DNA of 64,000 nucleotides, from positions 434,001 to 498,000 of the forward strand of contig NZ_RJVI01000002.1 in NCBI RefSeq assembly GCF_003751635.1. The letters are read 5' to 3'. Position numbers and translations under genes: made by a program. Under the pieces are notes generated by a model. The model saw nothing but the letters and a program-made list of their open reading frames with translations. It ran no database searches and had not been told where the DNA came from. Position 1 is the stretch's first letter, and each line of letters begins with the position of its first letter. Shown piece after piece: positions 59,079 through 64,000 of the stretch. The DNA comes from Inmirania thermothiophila (GTDB lineage: Bacteria > Pseudomonadota > Gammaproteobacteria > DSM-100275).

Positions 59079-59761
59079 GCGCGCCGCGCCATCGCGTCCT
59101 GGTGGTGGACGACCACCCCCTCTTCCGCAAGGGGGCGGCGGAGCTCATCGCCATGTCGTCCGCGCTCGAGCTCGCGGGCGAGGCCTCCAGCGGCGAGGAG
59201 GGCGTGCGCCTCGCCCGGAGCCTCGCCCCGGACGTCATCCTCCTCGACCTCAACATGAAGGGCATGGACGGCCTCACCACCTTGCGCACCCTGCGCGCCG
59301 AGGGGGTGCGTGCGCGCATCGTCGTCCTCACCGTCTCGGACCACGAGGGCGACATCGTCGAGGCCATGCGCGCCGGCGCCGACGGCTACCTCCTCAAGGA
59401 CGCCGAGCCCGAGGAGATCCTCGAGCACCTGCACCGCGTGATCGAGGGCCACATGGCGGTGAGCGACGAGGTCACCCGCATCCTGGTGGGGCAGCTGCGC
59501 CGCGGTCCGGAGCCCGCGGCGCCGGAGGCCGCCCGGCTCACCGCCCGCGAGCGCGAGGTCCTGCGCCTGCTCGCGCGCGGCCTCAGCAACAAGACCATCG
59601 CCCTGCGCCTGGGCATCTCCGACGCCACGGTCAAGGTCTACGTCAAGGGCATCCTGCGCAAGCTGGGCCTGCGAAGCCGCACCGAGGCGGCGGTCTGGGC
59701 GGCCCAGCACGGCCTCGACGGCACCTCCTCCCCGGACGCGGCCCGGGACGACCCCGCCTAG
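59075..59761 (+). CDS. narL: NarL-like response regulator
   Basis: 228 residues. The receiver has VLVVDDHPLFRKG and phospho-acceptor Asp58 in ILLDLNMKGMDG, then TVSDHEGDIVEAMRAGADGYLLKDAEPEEIL. The LuxR-type helix-turn-helix is LTAREREVLRLLARGLSNKTIALRLGISDATVKVYVKGILRKLGLRSR. It pairs with the upstream kinase and probably controls the molybdoenzyme operon, perhaps also nos. It is followed directly by a dead transposase. Confidence 0.92.
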   Translation: MSAPRHRVLVVDDHPLFRKGAAELIAMSSALELAGEASSGEEGVRLARSLAPDVILLDLNMKGMDGLTTLRTLRAEGVRARIVVLTVSDHEGDIVEAMRAGADGYLLKDAEPEEILEHLHRVIEGHMAVSDEVTRILVGQLRRGPEPAAPEAARLTAREREVLRLLARGLSNKTIALRLGISDATVKVYVKGILRKLGLRSRTEAAVWAAQHGLDGTSSPDAARDDPA

Positions 59762-59847
59762 GTCTGGTCTGTCCGCAGGTCGTTCATCCGGGCCTCCGGC
59801 CCGAAGCGGATGGGTGAGACCAGCCTGTCGGCCAGGGAGAGCCCCGG

Positions 59848-60702
59848 ATGAATGGCCACAGGAACGCACGCCGCCCCCCCCCACGGCCGAGCCAGCCATC
59901 TAGGTACAGCGCATCGTCGACGAGGGTCGGCCCGGGCGTGTGACCGCTGGAGCCTGCGGGGTCGGCCCACGAACCCCCTGCAAGAGGCTGCGAGGCTTCC
60001 GCGAGGAAGGCCCCGCAGGACTTGTCCACCGCAGCTTGCGCCCCCGGCGCTGCCCCCACCCCACCGATCCGGCCCTCATCCGCCGCGCCATCGCCCTTCG
60101 CCGCCAGCGCCTCGGTTCTCGGCACGCCCAGAACTCGGCCTCTCCCGGATCACCGAGGCACGCGTCCTCGCCCGCGCAGGCCTCCGTCGCCTCAGCCATC
60201 GCTCCTCCACACCGCCCCCGAGGCGTTCGGTCTGCGCCCCCCGGCCTACTCCCGCACCTCGACATCAAGAAGCCCGGGCGCCTCCGCCGTCCGGGCCATC
60301 GCGTCACCGCCGCATGCCGCCACAACCCCCGGGCGCTCGTTGGGCGCATGTCCACGTCGCCCTCGACGACGGTACGCGCATCGGCTTCGCCCCCATCGCG
60401 CCCGATAAGGCGGCACACAGTTCTTGTCGCTTCCTGATCCGGGCCCTGCGCCACGACCGCGGGCTCGGCACCCGCAGACCGACGACGGCTCCTGCGACCG
60501 CGCGCGCCGCTTCCGCCGCCTGTGCCGAAGGCTCGGGCCTCGCCCCATCGACACCCGCCTCTGCACGCCACGGACCGACGGCCAGGCCGAGCGCCGAGAG
60601 CGCGCCGCCCGCCTGCCCAGGTGGCCGCTTCACGCCCATGGGCATCGACCCCACGGCGGCATCGGATGGCGCACGCCATCCGCACCCGGCGCCGGCCCGT
60701 GA
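59848..60702 (+). pseudogene. decayed IS481-type transposase
   Basis: Pieces of an IS481-family transposase appear in order but in all three frames: MNGHRNAR (start 59848), KRLRGFREEGPAGLVHRS, LIRRAIALRRQRLG, GLSRITEARVLARAGLRRL, HLDIKKPGRLRRPGHRVTA, WAHVHVALDDGTRIGF, TDDGSCDRARRFRRLCRRLG and CTPRTDGQAERRERA. The DDE residues can be placed (Asp in HLDIKK, Asp in TDDGS, Glu in DGQAE), but at least five frame changes and lost sequence make it dead. It fills the gap between narL and the ATPase. Terminal inverted repeats are not clear. Confidence 0.82.
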
Positions 60703-60724
60703 CCGACCTCGCGAGAATCCTCGC

Positions 60725-63336
60725 CTAGGCGGCGTGGCGGCGCAGCAGCCGCACCACCCCCACCTTCACCGCGTCGTTGACCAGGAACCAGGCCAGCGCA
60801 TAGGCCCACACCCAAAGGGCGGCCTCCCAGCCGATGGGGGCGACGAGCCAGCCCTCGGCCGCGATCACCGTGCCTGCGAGCTCCGTCCCCAGGGTGGCCC
60901 AGAACAGCACCGGTGCCGGCCAGGGGCGCGACCAGAACCACCCCTCGGCGCGCGTGACGTAGAGGGTCATGTGGCCCGAGATCACGAGCTTCAGGAAGAG
61001 CACGGTGCGGATCGTCTCCTGCGCAAGGCCCCGATCCTGCAGCAGATGGAAGAGCAGGAACGAACTCGCCACCCCGGTGAGCCCCAGCACCGTGGCCACG
61101 GTCAGCAGCCGCGCCGTCTCCCAGCGCGCCGGCACGGGATCCATGCGGGTGCGGTCGTAGGCGATGGCGAGGATCGGGATGTCGTTGAGCAGCGCCAGGA
61201 GCACGATCATGGGCGCCGTGATGGGGTAGAAGTCGAAGGCGAGGATGGCGAGGGCGACGAAGAAGACGATGCGGATGGTCTCGGCGATGCGGAAGGTGGC
61301 GTAGCTGCGCATCCGCCCGAAGGTGGTGCGGGCCTCGCGCACGGCCTCGGCGATGACGCCGAGACCCGGCTGGGTAAGCACGATGTCGGCGGCGGCGCGC
61401 GCCGCGTCCGTGGCCCCGGCGACGGCGATGCCGCAGTCGGCCTTGCGCAGCGCCGGGGCGTCGTTGACGCCGTCGCCGGTCATGCCGACGATGTGCCCCC
61501 CCTTCTGCAGCGCGTCGACGATGCGGTACTTGTCCTCGGGCACCACCTCCGCGAAGACGTCCACCTCCTCGATCATCTCGATGATGGCCGACTCGTGGGT
61601 GTGGATGAACTCGCGGTCCAGGAGCGTGGTGTCGTAGAGCCCGCGCACCTCCTCCATGACCTCGGCGGCGAAGCGGCGCGCCTCGGCGCGGCCCACCTCG
61701 CCGCGCAGCCGGGCGTAGAGGGCGGCGGCGAGGGCCTCGACGAGGGCGAGGATCTCCTGGCTGCCCGAGCCGGTGAGCTGGCGGGCGCGCACCACCCGCG
61801 GCGGCAGCCCCAGCAGACGCCCCACCTCGCGGGCGATGGCGGCGTTGTCGCCCGTGATCATCTTGATGCGCACGCCCTGCTCGCGCATGGTGTCGATCAC
61901 CTCGCGCGAGTCCTCCCGCGGCGGGTCGAAGAGCGGGATCAGGCCCACCAGCTCGAGGGGGCGCCCTCCTGCGCCGCCCGCCCCACGGCCAGGGTGCGGT
62001 AGCCGCGGGCGGCGAGCTGCTCCACCAGCTCCCCCAGCGTCCGCGCCTGCTCCTCGTCGAGCCGGGCCAGCTCCATGAGGACCTGCGGCGCCCCCTTCAC
62101 GGCGACGAGGCGCCCGCCCGCCCCCTCCGCCACCGCCTCGGTGCGCTTGCGCACGGGATCGAAGGGGGTGAAGCGGCGCTGCCGCCAGGCCCGCCAGTCG
62201 AGATCCGGCAGGTGCTCGTCGATGTGGTGGAAGATGGCGAGCTCGATGGGGTCCTGGTTCTCCTGCCGCGAGGCCAGCGCCGCCAGCAGGAAGACCTCGC
62301 GCTCGTCGTGGCCGTCCAGGGCCACCGGCTCCACCACCCGCATCTCGTTGCGCGTCAGGGTCCCCGTCTTGTCGCAGCAGAAGACGTCGACGCCGGCGAG
62401 CTCCTCGATGGCCACCAGGCGCGAGACGATGGCGCGGCGGCGGGCGAGGTTCATCGCCCCCACGGCCATGGTCACCGAGAGGACCGCCGGCAGGGCCACC
62501 GGGATGGAGGCGACGGTCAGGACCAGCGCGAAGCGCAGGATCTCCAAGGGCGGCTCGTGCCGGAAGAGCGCGACCAGCACCACCACCGACACCAGCGCGA
62601 GGGTCAGCAGGATCAGGAAGTTGCCGATCTGGATCACCATGCGCTGGAAGTGGCTGCGCTCGTGCAGCCCCGCCTCGGCCACCAGCGAGACCACCGACTG
62701 GAAGCGTGTCGCGGCGCCGGTGTTCACCACCACCGCGAGCATCTCGCCCTGCTTCACCACGGTGTGGGCGTAGACCACCTCGCCCGCCTTCTTGGAGACC
62801 GGCAGCGACTCGCCGGTGAGCATCGACTGGTCCAGCAGCAGATACTCGCCCTCCACGAGCTGGCAGTCCGCGGGCACGATGTCGCCGATGCGCAGCCGCA
62901 CGATGTCGCCCGGCACCAGCTCCCGCGCCGGCAGCCGCCGCCAGCGCCCCGCGCGCAGGGCGAGCACGCTGCGGGCCATGCCCCGGCGCAACGCCCGCAG
63001 GGCGTCGAGGGCCCGGTGCTCCTGCAGGAAGTCGAGGCCGGCGTTGACGCCGAGGAGGACCCCGATGATGGCGAGGTCCTCCCACTTGCGCGCCAGCGCC
63101 GAGAGGACGGCGGCGGCCTCGATCATCCACGGGATCGGGCCCCAGAACCGGCGCAGGACCCGGTGCCAGACCGGCTCCTCGCGCTCGGCGATCTCGTTGT
63201 GGCCGAAGCGCGCAAGCCTTGCCGCGGCCTCCGCCTCCCCGAGGCCGTGCGCGCGGTCGCTCCCGAGCTCGGCAAGGGTCTGATCCGGCGGCTGCCGCGC
63301 GTAGTCGTCGCTGGGGTGCGGGATCCGCGCGCCCAC
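60725..63336 (-). pseudogene. plasma-membrane-type proton P-ATPase, broken by one frameshift
   Basis: The N-terminal part (start GTG 63336) runs in one frame to about 61965 and the C-terminal part continues in another to 60725. Restoring one G or C in the runs at 61957-61966 joins ...LAVGRAAQEG to PLELVGLIPLFDPPRED and gives about 870 residues, normal for type IIIA H+-ATPases. Motifs are the TGES loop (QSMLTGESLPVSK), the phosphorylation site CCDKTGTLTRNEM, the KGAP nucleotide site and TGDGVNDAPALRKAD. It would pump protons out of the cell. All catalytic motifs are intact, so a sequencing error is more likely than real decay. Confidence 0.85.
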
Positions 63337-63351
63337 GGCCGTCGCACCGCG

Positions 63352-64000
63352 CTAGCCTTCCCCGCCAGCGCCGCGCGCCGCGCGCAGCAGCCGCGCCATC
63401 TCGGCCGCGGGCACCGGCCGGCCGTAGCGGTAGCCCTGGGCGAGACGGCAGCCGGCCTCGAGCAGGAAACGCTCCTGGGCCTCGGTCTCGACCCCCTCGG
63501 CGATGACCTCGAGGCCCAGGCTGCCGGCCACGGCGATGATCGCGCGGACGATGTCCTCGTCGGCGCCGCCGCCGCCGAGCCCCGCGACGAAGGAGCGGTC
63601 GATCTTGAGGTGATCGGCGGGAAGGCGCTTGAGGTAGCTCAGCGAGGAGTAACCGGTGCCGAAGTCGTCGATGGACACCGCCACGCCCTCCGCCTTGATC
63701 GCCCCGAGCACGGTGACGCTGCGCTCCGGATCCTCCATCGCCGCGCTCTCCGTAATCTCCACCTCCAGCAGCCGCCCAGCGACCCCGTGGCGGCGCAGGG
63801 CCTCGCCGATGCTTTCCGCGAGGCCCTCGTTGCGAAGCTCCACCGCCGAGACGTTGACCGCCACCGGCACCGCGATGCCCTCCCCCTGCCAGCGCGCGAG
63901 CTGGCGGCAGGCGGCCTCGCGCACCCAGCGGTCCAGCTCCCCGATCAGGCCGCCCTCCTCGGCCGCGGTGATGAACTCCCCCGGCGGCACCAGCCCCCTT
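63352..64000 (-). CDS. EAL-domain protein, C-terminal part (partial)
   Basis: The frame is open to the window edge, so the N-terminus is missing. The visible EAL core is LVPPGEFITAAEEGGLIGELD, VAVNVSAVELR, EITESAAMED, SIDDFGTGYSSLSYLKRLP and LKIDRSFV, then IAEGVETEAQ and GYRYGRPVPAAEM. The metal and catalytic residues that can be seen (the NVS, E in EITES, DD and K/D of LKID, E of AEGVE) are present, so it is probably an active c-di-GMP phosphodiesterase. A GGDEF or sensor part is likely upstream. Confidence 0.9.
   Translation of the reverse strand, partial: RGLVPPGEFITAAEEGGLIGELDRWVREAACRQLARWQGEGIAVPVAVNVSAVELRNEGLAESIGEALRRHGVAGRLLEVEITESAAMEDPERSVTVLGAIKAEGVAVSIDDFGTGYSSLSYLKRLPADHLKIDRSFVAGLGGGGADEDIVRAIIAVAGSLGLEVIAEGVETEAQERFLLEAGCRLAQGYRYGRPVPAAEMARLLRAARGAGGEG

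Overview
The window is about 64 kb of very GC-rich DNA (roughly 70% or more by eye) with dense bacterial gene packing, many ATGA/GTGA stop-start overlaps and frequent GTG starts. A CTGT-N8-ACAG LexA box, a divergent IclR regulator beside glcDEF, a RubA/RubB pair, TorD-type and NosRZDFYL anaerobic respiration genes and two DUF2173 proteins (a family I associate with sulfur-oxidising proteobacteria) suggest a facultatively anaerobic, respiratory gammaproteobacterium, possibly Ectothiorhodospiraceae/Chromatiales-like. This lineage call is inference.

Layout. (1) 1-1.7 kb: the C-terminus of a sigma-54 activator, then a sigma-54 promoter feeding two tandem DUF2173 genes and a frameshifted SCP2-like gene. 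(2) 1.8-11.4 kb: a nitrobindin-like protein, a YaiI-type protein, a LexA-box-controlled dnaE2 whose coding sequence carries an in-frame array of 39-bp palindromic repeats, bioA, a degenerate aldolase-Dabb fusion, a TSUP transporter, tRNA-Val(CAC), a periplasmic unknown and a PEP-CTERM GDSL hydrolase. (3) 11.6-16.2 kb: rubredoxin and its reductase, a membrane protein, cytochrome b561 and YceI, a double-CDGSH protein and a gamma-carbonic-anhydrase-like protein. (4) 16.2-23.9 kb, minus strand: a complete nosRZDFYL cluster for nitrous oxide reduction, with strong hairpins between nosZ and nosD and a perfect FNR-type box upstream. (5) 24-32 kb: an ArnT-type glycosyltransferase, AmrS, PolX, a tandem thioredoxin/glutaredoxin protein, dxs and a DUF3750 protein. 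(6) 32.2-37.1 kb: an RND pump, its adaptor and a TetR regulator with a 36-bp palindrome over its own leader. (7) 37.1-43.4 kb: aceB-glcFED and a divergent IclR regulator, a glycolate-to-malate module. (8) 43.4-50.8 kb: MaoC, two acyl-CoA ligases, a DsrC-like protein lacking the C-terminal cysteine, a CoA-binding protein, MetY and an EamA transporter. (9) 50.9-59.8 kb: a Tat-exported type II molybdoenzyme (alpha, beta, haem-b gamma, TorD chaperone) followed directly by a NarX-like sensor kinase and a NarL-like regulator. (10) 59.8-64 kb: a decayed IS481-type transposase, a frameshifted proton-type P-ATPase and the end of an EAL-domain protein.

The main story is anaerobic respiration. N2O reduction (nosRZDFYL) lies with a periplasmic type II molybdoenzyme of unknown substrate whose adjacent NarX-type sensor has a recognisable nitrate P-box. 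The most unusual items are the repeat-invaded dnaE2, the aldolase pseudoenzyme fused to a Dabb domain, the DsrC-like protein with CysA replaced by alanine, the sigma-54/DUF2173 unit, and the nitrate-sensor-linked molybdoenzyme. Two genes (SCP2-like and P-type ATPase) are broken by single-base shifts at G/C homopolymers, which may be sequencing errors.
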